From positions 248,001 through 312,000 of the forward strand of contig CAXXPQ010000001.1 in assembly GCA_963668655.2 (NCBI GenBank): a stretch of DNA of 64,000 bases, given 5' to 3'. Positions 41,813-51,623 of this stretch are shown here, piece after piece. Position 1 is the first letter of the stretch; every line of letters starts with the position of its first letter. The translations under genes were made by a program, and so were the position numbers. Under the pieces are notes generated by a model. It did not search any database, was not told the origin of the DNA, and saw only the letters and a list, made by a program, of their open reading frames with translations. This stretch comes from G963668655 sp963668655 (lineage in GTDB: Bacteria; Myxococcota_A; SURF-8).

Positions 41813-42400
41813 ATGATCTCGAAACGACTTTTTCCGCTTTTTCTGTTTTTCCTGTTCTCCTCCGGAACGGCGTGGGCTCACCCGCACGTCTTTGTCGATG
41901 CCCGCGTGATGCTGCTTTTCGACGGAGACGGCCTGGCGGGATTCCGGGAGGAATGGACCTTCGACGAGATGTTCGGAGAATTCATTCTGGGAGACTACGA
42001 CGCGAACGGGAACAAGCGCTTCGAACCCGCCGAGATAGCGAAAATCAAAGCCGAAGCCTTCGACAATCTCAAGGACCACGCCTACTTCCACATCGTCAAA
42101 CTGAACGGAAAGCCCTTCGACGTGAAATGGGTGACGGATTTCACGGTGCGTCTGAAAGAGGGCCGGGTGGTATACGGTTTTACGATTCCCTGCCACGTCA
42201 AAGTGGAGATGCCGTCGCTGGAGGTTTCCCTGTCGCTTTCCGATCCGACGATCTACACCGACATCGTTTTCACGAAAGACAGTCCGCAAACCGATGGAAA
42301 TTCCAAACCTTACAAGATAGCGCATCGACTTGACGACGGCGTGCAGCCCGGCGGACAGGTGCTGGCCCAGACCCTGCGGATTACGGTGGCGCGCCGATGA
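41813..42400 (+). CDS. DUF1007-family periplasmic protein
   Basis: A 195-residue exported protein. The signal peptide ends in AWA, so the mature protein would begin HPHVFVDARV, the family's signature with two N-terminal His. It also holds FDEMFGEFILGDYDANGNKRF (an EF-hand-like loop). DUF1007 proteins are encoded next to NicO or zinc/nickel transporters and probably pass a metal ion. Here the stop overlaps the NicO start. The ATG at 41813 is chosen because it begins the signal peptide. Confidence 0.88.
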   Translation: MISKRLFPLFLFFLFSSGTAWAHPHVFVDARVMLLFDGDGLAGFREEWTFDEMFGEFILGDYDANGNKRFEPAEIAKIKAEAFDNLKDHAYFHIVKLNGKPFDVKWVTDFTVRLKEGRVVYGFTIPCHVKVEMPSLEVSLSLSDPTIYTDIVFTKDSPQTDGNSKPYKIAHRLDDGVQPGGQVLAQTLRITVARR

Positions 42401-43347
42401 GGGTCGGCCTGGCGTTTTTCCTGGTCGGCCTGTTTTTCCTCGTGGCCGAAAACGCCGTCCTGGCCGGGAACCCCTTTCTCTCCAAGGGCAAGGCCGAAAA
42501 GACGGAAGCGGCCGAGCCGCGAGCGGATGCACTCGCTTCTCCTCCGCCCGTCCAAGGGCTGCCCGCCTTTCTCGCTCCGGTCCTGCGCGTCACGAACGCC
42601 TGGCAGAAGGAACTGAAGAGCGAACTGACCGCGTTCGCCCGGGACATGAAAACCGAACCCTTCGGCGTGTCGTTTTTCCTTTTTCTGCTGCTGTCTTTCG
42701 TTTACGGCGTCGTCCACGCCATCGGGCCGGGCCACGGCAAGTCCGTGGTGATGAGTTATTTTCTCAATCGCCCGGGCGGTCTCTGGCGGGGCTTCGCCAT
42801 GGGACATCTCATCACCGCGGTGCACGTCGCTTCCGGCGCGGCGATCATCCTGGTGATGGCGTTGATTCTGGACAGCACCCGGGTGGCGGATTTCGAAGCG
42901 ATGAGCCCCAAAATGGAGGCCGTGAGCTACACTCTCGTCATTCTGATTGGAGCCTATCTCGCGGTCCATGCGGCCTTGGATCTGCGCCGGAAACGCTGGA
43001 CGCAAAAGGAGGAACCGTCGCCCGGCGACTGGCGCGGCCTGCTTCTGACCTCCGTCGTCACGGGGTTGGTGCCTTGCCCCGGCGCGGCGCTGATTCTGCT
43101 TTTTTCCGTGATTCTGGACGTGCTTTTTCAGGGACTTCTGGCCATGTTCTTTCTGGCGATGGGTATGGGTCTGACCACGAGCGGTTTCGCGCTTCTGGCC
43201 ATCGGTTCGCGTCGGACCGTGCTGCGGGCCGCGCGGCGGAACGAAAAAGCCTTCGTGGCCGTCTACGCCGTTCTGTCCTTCGGCGGCGCATTCGCCATCG
43301 TCCTGCTAGGATCGCTGATGCTGTACGGAACCGGCTGGCCCGAGTGA
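42397..43347 (+). CDS. NicO/RcnA-family nickel/cobalt transporter
   Basis: A 316-residue inner-membrane protein with an N-terminal signal-like helix and about six further helices. The family motif HAIGPGHGKSVVMSYFL is at about 107-123, with a second GHLITAVHVASGA in the next helix and VPCPGAALILL later. Such proteins carry Ni2+ or Co2+, in either direction depending on subfamily; the link with DUF1007 rather than a His-rich loop fits uptake or ion delivery. It is coupled by ATGA to the DUF1007 gene. Confidence 0.88.
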   Translation: MRVGLAFFLVGLFFLVAENAVLAGNPFLSKGKAEKTEAAEPRADALASPPPVQGLPAFLAPVLRVTNAWQKELKSELTAFARDMKTEPFGVSFFLFLLLSFVYGVVHAIGPGHGKSVVMSYFLNRPGGLWRGFAMGHLITAVHVASGAAIILVMALILDSTRVADFEAMSPKMEAVSYTLVILIGAYLAVHAALDLRRKRWTQKEEPSPGDWRGLLLTSVVTGLVPCPGAALILLFSVILDVLFQGLLAMFFLAMGMGLTTSGFALLAIGSRRTVLRAARRNEKAFVAVYAVLSFGGAFAIVLLGSLMLYGTGWPE

Positions 43348-43397
43348 TTTCGCGAAGTTTTGCAGGTTGGATACCGTGGTTCCGCAGGTGTGTTGTG

Positions 43398-43416
43398 TCG
43401 GATTCCGATTTTTTTT
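43398..43416 (+). terminator. U-rich terminator-like site after nicO
   Basis: A short stem TCGG/CCGA with loop ATT is followed by eight T. It lies 50 bases after the nicO stop. The stem is weak but the T run is strong. Confidence 0.5.
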
Positions 43417-43928
43417 AGCTGCTCTTATTCGAAATGCGCTACGTGTCTTGTGTCATCAAAGCACCCCCGAGCGGGTCGAGAGGAGGCTGGATGGGGGATC
43501 TCCGGGGGATTGCATGGAGATGCCGGATCTTGTCCGGTGTGACAGGATTTTTCCTGGTGGAGCATTTTGAACAACAGTGGTTCTAATGTCAGGCAGAGAT
43601 TAAAAATAGTAATTTGATACTATTCTCGAAACATTGTAGGACATCTTCGTTGTTGTGTGATGCAGTTCATTCGAAGAAGGTACGTACGCTCATGTTGAAG
43701 CTGCCAGCCGATATTTCCATGCGACTTTCCCGAATCCATATCCGGGGGACGCCCTAGACTTCGCCTTCACACCTTAAACGAAAGCGAGGCAGAGGCGAAG
43801 AATGGAACCGCAATGAGTGAGTGCTCACTCATTGACTGGCGAAGAGTACCGGAAACCCGTGGATCGATGGAGGGTGCCATATGGAACAAGCGATACCGTT
43901 CTCGCTTCTTCGTGGTCGCTTCCCTGCC
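43417..43928. other. gene-free region between convergent genes
   Basis: About 510 bases between the ends of nicO and acs hold no credible gene. It contains a perfect palindrome (next entry) and AT-rich parts at 43590-43680. A promoterless convergent gap of this size is unusual; a small RNA or relic is possible. Confidence 0.35.
43812..43833. promoter_or_regulatory. perfect 10-bp palindrome, operator-like
   Basis: Arms AATGAGTGAG and CTCACTCATT with a 2-base centre. Such GAGTGAG-centre-CTCACTC symmetry is typical of TetR-family operators. No TetR gene and no gene start is near, so the role is open. Confidence 0.4.
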
Positions 43929-43967
43929 GAAAAAGAAAAAACCGAAGCCCGGGTGTTGCACCGGGCT
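43929..43967 (-). terminator. intrinsic terminator of acs
   Basis: On the minus strand a stem AGCCCGG/CCGGGCT with an 8-base loop is followed by CGGTTTTTTCTTTTTC. It begins 35 bases after the acs stop. Confidence 0.8.
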
Positions 43968-44001
43968 CCGGCTTATCGTTTCAGAGAGATCGTTCCGTGC
44001 A

Positions 44002-45966
44002 TCAATCGATGGTTTTTCGACCATCGATCAGGTTGTCCACGACGCCCGGATCGGCCAGGGTGGAGGTGTCTCCCAGGTTCTCGAACTCGTTCGCGGCGAT
44101 CTTGCGCAGGATGCGGCGCATGATCTTTCCGGAGCGGGTTTTCGGTAGGCCCGGCGTGAAGTGAATGCGGTCGGGCGTGGCGATCGGCCCGATCTCTTTG
44201 CGGACGTGCATCACCAGGGATTTCTGGAGTTCCTCGGAAGGCTCGAAGCCGCTGATCAGCGTGACGTAGGCATAAATGCCCTGGCCCTTGATGTCGTGCG
44301 GGAAGCCCACCACGGCCGCTTCGGCCACGGCCTCGTGAGCCACCAGCGCCGATTCCACTTCGGCCGTGCCCATGCGGTGCCCGGAGACGTTGATGACGTC
44401 GTCCACGCGGCCGGTGATCCAGTAATAGCCGTCCTCGTCGCGCTTGCAGCCGTCGCCCGAGAAGTAGTAGCCCGGGAACATCTGGAAGTAGGTCTCCTCG
44501 AAGCGTTTGTGGTCGCCGTAGACGGTGCGCATCTGGCCGGGCCAGGGCTGCGTCAGCACCAGCATGCCTTCGGTCGCGCCTTCCAGCAACTCGCCCTGCT
44601 CGTTCAGAACGGCCGGAACGACGCCGAAGAACGGCAGAGTGGCGCTGCCCGGCTTCTGATCGATGGCGTAGGGCAGGGCCGAAATCAGGATACCGCCGGT
44701 TTCCGTCTGCCACCAGGTATCGACGATGGGCGTCGATTCCTTGCCGATGTTGCGCCAGTACCACATCCAGGCTTCGGGGTTGATCGGTTCGCCGACGCTG
44801 CCGAGCACGCGCAGGCTGCCGAGATCGTGCTTCTTCACCCAATCCTCGCCCTCTTTCATCAGAGCGCGAATGGCGGTCGGGGCGGTGTAGAACTGCGTAA
44901 CCTTCCACTTGTCCACCACTTCCCAGAAACGGCCCGGATCCGGATAGGTCGGCACTCCCTCGAACATGATGGAGGTGGCGCCCTGCGATAGGGGACCGTA
45001 TACGATGTAGCTGTGGCCGGTGACCCAGCCGATGTCGGCCGTGCACCACCAGATGTCGTTCTCACGGTAATCGAAGATGTACTTGAACGTGGTGCCGGTG
45101 TAAACCATGTAGCCGCCGACGTTGTGCTGTACGCCCTTGGGCTTTCCGGTGGAACCGGACGTGTACAGGATGAACAGCGGATCCTCCGCATCCATGCGCT
45201 CCGGCTCGCAAACCGCCTCGGCCTTTTCCATTTCTTCGTGCCACCAGATGTCGCGGCCGTCGGTCATGGGAATATCCTGGCCGGTACGTTTGACGACGAA
45301 GCAGCGGTCCACTTTATGATTATGCGTGTCCCGGCAGATATCCATGGCGCGGTCGGCGTTGTTCTTGAGCGGTACGGCCTTCTTTCCGCGGTACACGCCG
45401 TCGGTCGTGATCAGGATCTTGCAGGAGGAATCCACGATACGGTCGGCGAGCGCCTCGGCGGAGAAGCCGCCGAAGACGATGCTGTGGATCGCGCCGATGC
45501 GCGCGCAGGAGAGCATCGCGATGGCCAGTTCGGGCACCATCGGCATATAGATGGATACGCGGTCGCCTTTCTTGACTCCGCTCTCTTTCAGGACATTGGC
45601 GAAACGGCAGACGTCGGCGTGCAGTTCTTTATAGGAAATCCGCCGATCCTCGCCGGGTTCGTTGCCTTCCCAGATGATGGCGGTCTGATCGCCGCGGGTT
45701 TCCAGATGGCGATCCAGGCAGTTGTAGGTGATGTTGGTCTTGGCGTTCTTGAACCATTCGATTTTTACGGGGCCCTTGCGGATATCGTAGTTGTAATCCC
45801 TTACCCTGTCCCACTTCTCGTACCAGAAGAACTGATCGGCGATCTCGCTCCAGAATCCATCCGGGTCTTCGATGGAGCGCTTGTACATGTCCCGATAGGC
45901 ATCCATGGTTTTGATCCAGGCGGTTTCGCGATGGGCATCCGAAGCATGATAAATGAACTCGCTCAT
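44002..45966 (-). CDS. acs: acetyl-CoA synthetase
   Basis: A 654-residue AMP-forming enzyme that activates acetate to acetyl-CoA through acetyl-AMP. Motifs: LFILYTSGSTGKPKGV (ATP loop), DTWWQTETGG, YYFSGDGCKRDEDGYYWITGR and the C-terminal LPKTRSGKIMRR, whose Lys is the known acetylation switch of Acs. The ATG at 45966 follows GGAGAGG. It lies downstream of an OFA-type transporter on the same strand, and an AcuC-type deacetylase and a GNAT acetyltransferase lie 2-6 kb away, suggesting reversible acetylation control. Confidence 0.96.
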   Translation of the reverse strand: MSEFIYHASDAHRETAWIKTMDAYRDMYKRSIEDPDGFWSEIADQFFWYEKWDRVRDYNYDIRKGPVKIEWFKNAKTNITYNCLDRHLETRGDQTAIIWEGNEPGEDRRISYKELHADVCRFANVLKESGVKKGDRVSIYMPMVPELAIAMLSCARIGAIHSIVFGGFSAEALADRIVDSSCKILITTDGVYRGKKAVPLKNNADRAMDICRDTHNHKVDRCFVVKRTGQDIPMTDGRDIWWHEEMEKAEAVCEPERMDAEDPLFILYTSGSTGKPKGVQHNVGGYMVYTGTTFKYIFDYRENDIWWCTADIGWVTGHSYIVYGPLSQGATSIMFEGVPTYPDPGRFWEVVDKWKVTQFYTAPTAIRALMKEGEDWVKKHDLGSLRVLGSVGEPINPEAWMWYWRNIGKESTPIVDTWWQTETGGILISALPYAIDQKPGSATLPFFGVVPAVLNEQGELLEGATEGMLVLTQPWPGQMRTVYGDHKRFEETYFQMFPGYYFSGDGCKRDEDGYYWITGRVDDVINVSGHRMGTAEVESALVAHEAVAEAAVVGFPHDIKGQGIYAYVTLISGFEPSEELQKSLVMHVRKEIGPIATPDRIHFTPGLPKTRSGKIMRRILRKIAANEFENLGDTSTLADPGVVDNLIDGRKTID

Positions 45967-46091
45967 GTTACCTCTCCTTCTCGATTCATCGTTTACAACA
46001 TTGGGGAACCGTTGCAGCATTCACAGACAACATGTTCCTGCCCGAAGAACGTTCACTTCAAGTATCCAAAGGATTTTCAGGTCTTTCCGGC

Positions 46092-47342
46092 CTATGCCTT
46101 GCTCGGTTGTACGGCCGTATCGGTTTCCTCCGCGGCGCGGCTCTTGTCGGCGATGGCGCGGCTGACGAAGGTCAGGATCGCGCCCAGCACCATCAGCACC
46201 GAGGCGATATAAAAGGCCAGATCTTCCTTGCCGGTCACATCCTTGATCATGCCCGCGATACGCGGCAGGATCAGACCTCCCACACCCCAGGCGGTGAACA
46301 TCACGCCGTAGTTCAGGCCGAAACTCTTCAGCCCGAAATAGTCTTTCGTCGCCGAGGGGAACAGGGAGAGATTCGCGCCGTAGCAGGCGCCGATGAACAG
46401 AACCGATACCAGCAGAACGGGCGCGGAATCGCGCACGAAGATGGGCACCAGGACCATGCCGGCCTGCATGCAGAACGCGAGAAGCAAGGTCCATTGACGG
46501 CCGATCCGATCGGACAGGATGCCGGCCAGAATACGGCCGCCGGCGTTTCCGACCGCCAGCACGGCGACCGCCCAGAAGGCTGCATCGCCCAGGGCCTTGG
46601 AAGCCATGCCCGAAGCCGAACCGATCACCATGAGGCCGGCCGCGCTGCCGAAGACGTACATTACCCACAACACCCAGAAATTGGGAGTGGCGATCATGTC
46701 TTTCCAGTTCATGTCCGTACTGGGCGCGGCGGCCTTCGAGGAATCGCCCGTCCCTTCCGGCTTGAATCCGGCCGGTGGGTTTTGCAGGAACTGGGCGAGA
46801 CCGACGACCACGACCAGGAAGGCGATACCGAAGATGATCATGGTGTTGCTGACGCCGAAACTGGCGAGCAACGCCTTGGCGGTCGGCGCGATGTAAACGG
46901 AGGCCAGGCCGAAGCCGGCCACGACCACGCCCGCCACCATGCCGGTCTTGGACGGCGGAAACCACTTGACCGCCGGGGGGGTGGCGGAGGCATACCCGAA
47001 GCCGATGCCCGCGCCCGTCAAAACACCGAAACCGATAACGAAACCCACGTAGTTCGAGCCGGCCAGGCCCGCGATCACGCAGCCCAGAGCCACCGCCACG
47101 CCTCCGATGGTCGCGACCCAGCGCGGTCCGATCCTGTCTTGGAGGCGTCCGGCGACGATCATCATGATCGCGAACACGAAGCAGGCCACCGCGTAGGGGT
47201 CCGACTTCTGCGCGGCCGTCCAGCCCCATTCATCCGGAATCGCGGCCTTGATGACGCTCCACGTGTACAGAACGCCAAGCGCCAGGTTGATCCCGGTCCC
47301 GGCCATGGCCACGCGCCAACCGATATTCTTCACCTGATTCAT
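46092..47342 (-). CDS. OFA-type major facilitator transporter
   Basis: A 416-residue inner-membrane protein with 12 membrane segments in two halves and a central polar loop. Family marks: ALGVLYTWSV in the first helix, GRLQDRIGPRW, the long first half GFGYASATPPAVKWFP, and FGLNYGVMFTAWGVGG in the second half. These match the oxalate/formate antiporter subfamily, which includes lactate and other monocarboxylate carriers. Next to acs it probably brings in acetate or a similar acid; the substrate is inferred. GGAGGAAGG precedes the ATG. Confidence 0.88.
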   Translation of the reverse strand: MNQVKNIGWRVAMAGTGINLALGVLYTWSVIKAAIPDEWGWTAAQKSDPYAVACFVFAIMMIVAGRLQDRIGPRWVATIGGVAVALGCVIAGLAGSNYVGFVIGFGVLTGAGIGFGYASATPPAVKWFPPSKTGMVAGVVVAGFGLASVYIAPTAKALLASFGVSNTMIIFGIAFLVVVVGLAQFLQNPPAGFKPEGTGDSSKAAAPSTDMNWKDMIATPNFWVLWVMYVFGSAAGLMVIGSASGMASKALGDAAFWAVAVLAVGNAGGRILAGILSDRIGRQWTLLLAFCMQAGMVLVPIFVRDSAPVLLVSVLFIGACYGANLSLFPSATKDYFGLKSFGLNYGVMFTAWGVGGLILPRIAGMIKDVTGKEDLAFYIASVLMVLGAILTFVSRAIADKSRAAEETDTAVQPSKA

Positions 47343-48117
47343 CCTTCCTCCTTCACAACATGTGGTTAACAGCGAAACTTCCAACATGGAGATCCATTCG
47401 AACTTCTGCGCCAATTTGTTTGCTCGCCGAGGCGGATAGCATTTCTATATTTCGTATGGACTGGTTTCAAACTAGCAGTCGTATGCCGCACTGCGTTGTA
47501 GATTGGATCCTGTTTTTCACGCCCACGAGAGAAACGTTACAGGTGTCTTTCATCGATGAAGTTCATTTTCGTGCAGGAGTTCGTTTCGGGCAGGTGGATT
47601 CTACGACCCTTCCTTTGTGAATGTAAAGAAAAAACAAACGGTTCACGGAACAAAAAATAACACGAAAAAATTTATCGTAATACATACTGAATATTACTGC
47701 GATTTTTAAGTTAAGGTTTTTTAAAATCAATTTCATTTCTTCTTGCGCTGCGTCATGTCCTGGATAATTCAACCTCGCTCGCCAAGCAATAATGGTTGAA
47801 ATCGATAGGATTCATCCGACATGTTTCATGCTCTCAGTGGGAAATCAGGGATGGATTCAGAATGATCGCCATTTTCAGATGAAAGAAGACCACATACAAT
47901 TTCTGGTCATTGCAAGGGTTATCGCGCGTTGCATTCAGAAACGGAACCCCGATACCCGCACCCAATGTTCCACCGAGCCTCAGTGAATTCTTTGCATGTT
48001 TTTCTTTGCAAGCCTCCCTGCTTTCTTGTAATCTTCTTGATTGTCCAGAGCGTACAAGATCGATGCGGCGGCGGGATTCACTCTGACCAAACTCCAGATT
48101 CGATGGAAGGAATGTTG
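47343..48117. other. AT-rich divergent region between transporter and acuC
   Basis: About 775 bases without a credible gene. The part 47600-47740 is by far the most AT-rich in the window and contains an imperfect inverted repeat (arms near 47665-47682 and 47690-47707). It should contain the promoters of the OFA-acs operon and of the acuC operon, perhaps with an activator site. No sigma-54 consensus was found. Confidence 0.4.
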
Positions 48118-49251
48118 ATGGACACGGCGGCCTTTGTGTATTCCGATTTCCTGGCCCGATTCGATTACGGCGACGATCATCCCTTCAAACCCATCCGCGC
48201 GAAAAACACGATGGAGCTGTGCAACCGTCACGGTCTTCTGTATTCGCGCGGGGTCAGTCGCCCGGAGCCGCAGCCCGCGGCCTCTGAAGACCTGACCCTG
48301 TACCATACGTCCGAATACCTGGGGATTCTCAGGCGAGCGAGCGCCGGCGAACACGACATCGAGATTTTAACGGCCGGCATCGGCACGCCGGACTGCCCGG
48401 CGCTGGCCGGCGTCTACGAGTTCTCGCGATACGTGGCCGGAGCTACGCTGGCGGCCGTGGATCTGGTGGACAGCGGCGAAGCGGCGCGCGCCTTCAACCC
48501 GGTCGGCGGTTTGCATCACGGATTTCCGAACCACGCCGAAGGCTTCTGCTACATCAACGATGTCGGCATCGCACTCTGCAGACTGCTTGGGCGCGGACGC
48601 AGGGTGGCGTTCGTCGATATCGATGCCCACCACTGCAACGGCGTCCAGCATGGATTCTTCGATACCGATCAGGCGCTGATCATCTCGCTGCACGAATTCG
48701 AGGAAGGCTTTTATCCGGAAACCGGGCGCGTGGATGAAATCGGTGTCGGAAACGGCAAGGGGTTCACGGTCAACGTGCCGCTCCTGAAGAAATCGGACGA
48801 TGAGGTCTACGTCGAAATATTCGAGCGCATCGTGCCGCCCTTGCTGGAAGCCTATCGCCCGGATATCGTGGTCGCCGAGATCGGCGCGGACACCATGATT
48901 TCCGATCCGCTGACCGGCCTGCGCCTGACGAGCAACGGATACGAAGCGGTCGTCAAAAGGCTCTGCGAATGCGCGCCTCGCCTGGCGGCGCTGGGCGGCG
49001 GCGGCTACGACATCCACCGAACCGCCAACTGCTGGACGCTGGCCTTCGGTGCGATGGCGGGCATCGAACCCGAAGACGAGTTCGCCGGGCTGGTCGGAGG
49101 CATGATGTACGGCGGCGAGCTGGGAGGCTTGCACGACATGAAAATCCTGACCAAAGGCCCGGAAAAGGAGGCGGCGCTCCAATACGCCCGGCAAAACGCC
49201 GAAACCATAGAGAAAACGGTTTTCCCCATGCTCGGAGCCAAAACGGCGTGA
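48118..49251 (+). CDS. acuC: AcuC-type histone-deacetylase-family protein
   Basis: A 377-residue zinc-dependent deacetylase. Conserved parts: GGLHHGFPNHAEGFCYIND (catalytic His pair), VAFVDIDAHHCNGVQ (zinc Asp and His), GADTMISDPLTGL (zinc Asp) and ALGGGGYD. The usual HHGDG reads HHCNG, a small deviation. In Bacillus, AcuC removes acetyl groups from acetyl-CoA synthetase; acs is encoded close by. The start ATG at 48118 fits GGAAGGA five bases upstream. The stop overlaps the kinase start. Confidence 0.9.
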   Translation: MDTAAFVYSDFLARFDYGDDHPFKPIRAKNTMELCNRHGLLYSRGVSRPEPQPAASEDLTLYHTSEYLGILRRASAGEHDIEILTAGIGTPDCPALAGVYEFSRYVAGATLAAVDLVDSGEAARAFNPVGGLHHGFPNHAEGFCYINDVGIALCRLLGRGRRVAFVDIDAHHCNGVQHGFFDTDQALIISLHEFEEGFYPETGRVDEIGVGNGKGFTVNVPLLKKSDDEVYVEIFERIVPPLLEAYRPDIVVAEIGADTMISDPLTGLRLTSNGYEAVVKRLCECAPRLAALGGGGYDIHRTANCWTLAFGAMAGIEPEDEFAGLVGGMMYGGELGGLHDMKILTKGPEKEAALQYARQNAETIEKTVFPMLGAKTA

Positions 49252-51251
49252 AGCGTTTCGTCGATCTGAAGATTCAAACCCGCCTACTCGTGATGTTCGT
49301 CACGGTGCTTTTGCCGCTTCTGGCGGGCGAGGTGCTCACGATACTTCATTTCGAAAGCAGTCTGCGCGAGACGGCGGAACTCGAACTGACCAACGTCGTC
49401 CGCCATCTCTATCGTTCCTGCGAGATTCGACAAAAGGAATTCGAGCCACGCAAGTCCTTGCCGACCGGGGAGGACGTCGCTTTTCTGGAAGGCATCCTCC
49501 TCAGTTTCCGGGTGGGGAAGACCGGCTATCCCTACGTAATCGACACCGAGGGCAATCTGATTATCCATCCGGCCAAGCAGGGCCAGAACATCTACGATAG
49601 CCGGGACTCGAAGGGCTTCGCGTTTATTCAGGAGATCTGCCGATCCGCCGAATCGCTCGCGCCGGGAGAAACGGGAACCCTGCGCTACCCCTGGAAGAAC
49701 GTCGAGGAAGGCGAGACCCGTGAGCGCATGAAGATCGTGAAGTATCGCTATTTCAAAGACTGGGGCTGGATCATCGCCGCCGGCGCCTACGAGGAGGAAA
49801 TCTATCAGGCGATCGCGCCGGTGGAAGGCTATGCGACCGCCCTGGTGTTGTTGAGTGTTTTCCTGGTGATCGCGTTCACCTGGATGATGAACCGTCTGGT
49901 CACCCGGCCGGTGGTGCTCATTTCGGAGGCTTCCTCCAAACTGGCGGAAGGCGACCTCAGCCAGACCGTCGCCGGCGCCTCGCGACGGGACGAAGTCGGC
50001 GTGTTGGCCCGCTCCTTCAACACGATGGCCGCCCAGATCCGGGAGGAGACGGCCCTGCTGGAGCGTTTGGTCGAGGAGCGCACCCAGGCTCTCGTGGAGT
50101 CCCGCGAGAAATACAGAAGCCTGGTGGAAAACACGGTGGATGGAATCGTCACCTCCGACTTGAGCGGCGAAATCACCTTTGCCAACAGCGGCATGGAGAA
50201 GATGATCGGTCGCCCCCGGGAAGAGATCATCGGGGCGAAGATCTGGAGTTTCTACAAAGGCGGAATCGAGCAGGCGCGTCACATCATGCGCCGTCTGCGC
50301 GAAGAGAACAACATCACCAACTATGAAATGGAATTGATCGCCCTGGAGGGCCCCTTGCCGATCATGACCTCGGCCTCCCTGTTGAGGGATGCGGACGGTA
50401 AGGAAACCGGCACGCTGGGCATTTTCTCCGATATCACCAAGTTGAAACGACTGGAGGAGGATCTGCGGAAGGCTCAGGTCAACCTGGCGCAGACGATGAA
50501 ACTGCGGGCCCTGGGCGATCTGGTGGCGGGCGTGGCCCACGAAGTCAACAATCCTCTGATGGCCTCGATGACCATGCTGCACGTTATCATGCAGAGCGTT
50601 CCCGAGGATGAAACCAAACTTCATTCCAGGCTCGACGTCCTGAAGCGTTGCAATTCGCGCATCATGAACATCGTGAACCATCTTCGCGACTTCGCCCGCC
50701 AGTCGAACATCGAGCGCAAGCGGATCGACATCAACGAACCGTTGTCGAACGCGCTTTTGATCTGCTCCCAGCAACTCATGAACATGCACATCTCCGTCGA
50801 AAAAGACCTGGCGGAGGATCTGCCTGCCATCAATGGAGACGCCAACCACCTGGAGCAGGTCTTTCTGGATGTGATCGCGAATGCGCGCGATGCGCTGGAG
50901 CCGGTCGAGGGCGAAAAGTCGCTTTCGCTGCGCTCCTATACCGACGGTCTCGACGGAAATCCGGCCGTGGTGGTGGAAATTCGTGATACCGGCCCCGGCA
51001 TTTCTCCCGAAGTGATCGACAAGATCTTCGAACCGTTTTTCACCACGAAGCCTGTCGGCAAGGGAACGGGGCTCGGGCTGCCGATCTGTTACGGGATCAT
51101 CGAAGAGCATTGCGGGAGGATCGACGTGGAGAGTGAAGCGGGCCAGGGAACGACCTTTACGATACGAATTCCGGCCATCGTGCTGGACATTGAACCAACC
51201 CAGGAATGCGAGGAGAGGCAAGATGGCGCCGAAAATTCTGATCACGGATGA
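49248..51251 (+). CDS. sensor histidine kinase with Cache and PAS domains
   Basis: A 667-residue membrane kinase starting at GTG inside the acuC stop. Order: membrane helix about 13-32; periplasmic Cache-type domain about 80-175 (GKTGYPYVIDTEGNLIIHP); second helix about 193-213; HAMP to about 265; PAS about 285-400; HisKA with GVAHEVNNP (His near 428); ATPase with DTGPGIS, FEPFFTTK and GTGLGL. Cache domains of this sort often bind small carboxylates such as acetate or propionate, which fits the neighbours. The receiver gene overlaps its end. Confidence 0.93.
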   Translation: MKRFVDLKIQTRLLVMFVTVLLPLLAGEVLTILHFESSLRETAELELTNVVRHLYRSCEIRQKEFEPRKSLPTGEDVAFLEGILLSFRVGKTGYPYVIDTEGNLIIHPAKQGQNIYDSRDSKGFAFIQEICRSAESLAPGETGTLRYPWKNVEEGETRERMKIVKYRYFKDWGWIIAAGAYEEEIYQAIAPVEGYATALVLLSVFLVIAFTWMMNRLVTRPVVLISEASSKLAEGDLSQTVAGASRRDEVGVLARSFNTMAAQIREETALLERLVEERTQALVESREKYRSLVENTVDGIVTSDLSGEITFANSGMEKMIGRPREEIIGAKIWSFYKGGIEQARHIMRRLREENNITNYEMELIALEGPLPIMTSASLLRDADGKETGTLGIFSDITKLKRLEEDLRKAQVNLAQTMKLRALGDLVAGVAHEVNNPLMASMTMLHVIMQSVPEDETKLHSRLDVLKRCNSRIMNIVNHLRDFARQSNIERKRIDINEPLSNALLICSQQLMNMHISVEKDLAEDLPAINGDANHLEQVFLDVIANARDALEPVEGEKSLSLRSYTDGLDGNPAVVVEIRDTGPGISPEVIDKIFEPFFTTKPVGKGTGLGLPICYGIIEEHCGRIDVESEAGQGTTFTIRIPAIVLDIEPTQECEERQDGAENSDHG

Positions 51252-51588
51252 CGACGAACTCATGTTGATTTCGGTCGAGGGGCTCCTGGAATCGAAAGGG
51301 TACGCGGTCGATACCGCCTCCTCCGGCAAGGAAGCGCTCGAAAAAGCGGCCAGCGAATCATACGACCTTTTCGTCCTCGATATCGTCATGCCCGTCATGT
51401 CGGGTTTCGCGGTGCTGGAATCCCTGCGGAAAATGGAGGCTTACGATACGACGCCGATCGTGATGCTGTCGGCGAAAAGCGGCGAGGCCGATCGGGAGAA
51501 AGGCAAGCATCTGGGCGCTACGCGGTTTCTGCCCAAACCGATCGAACCGGAAAAACTCATCGAGGCCCTGGAAGAACTGCTGCCGTAG
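51223..51588 (+). CDS. single-domain response regulator
   Basis: A 121-residue receiver without output domain. Acidic pair TDDDE near residue 9, phosphoacceptor Asp in FVLDIVMP near 54, Ser/Thr in VMLSAKSG, Lys in LPKP. It overlaps the kinase gene by 29 bases in another frame, with GAGGAGAGG before the ATG, so it is surely the kinase's partner. With no DNA-binding part it must act by protein contact, perhaps on a phosphorelay or on the neighbouring enzymes. Confidence 0.93.
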   Translation: MAPKILITDDDELMLISVEGLLESKGYAVDTASSGKEALEKAASESYDLFVLDIVMPVMSGFAVLESLRKMEAYDTTPIVMLSAKSGEADREKGKHLGATRFLPKPIEPEKLIEALEELLP

Positions 51589-51623
51589 CGACGTTCCTTC
51601 CGGACGGCCACTCAGGATCGGAC

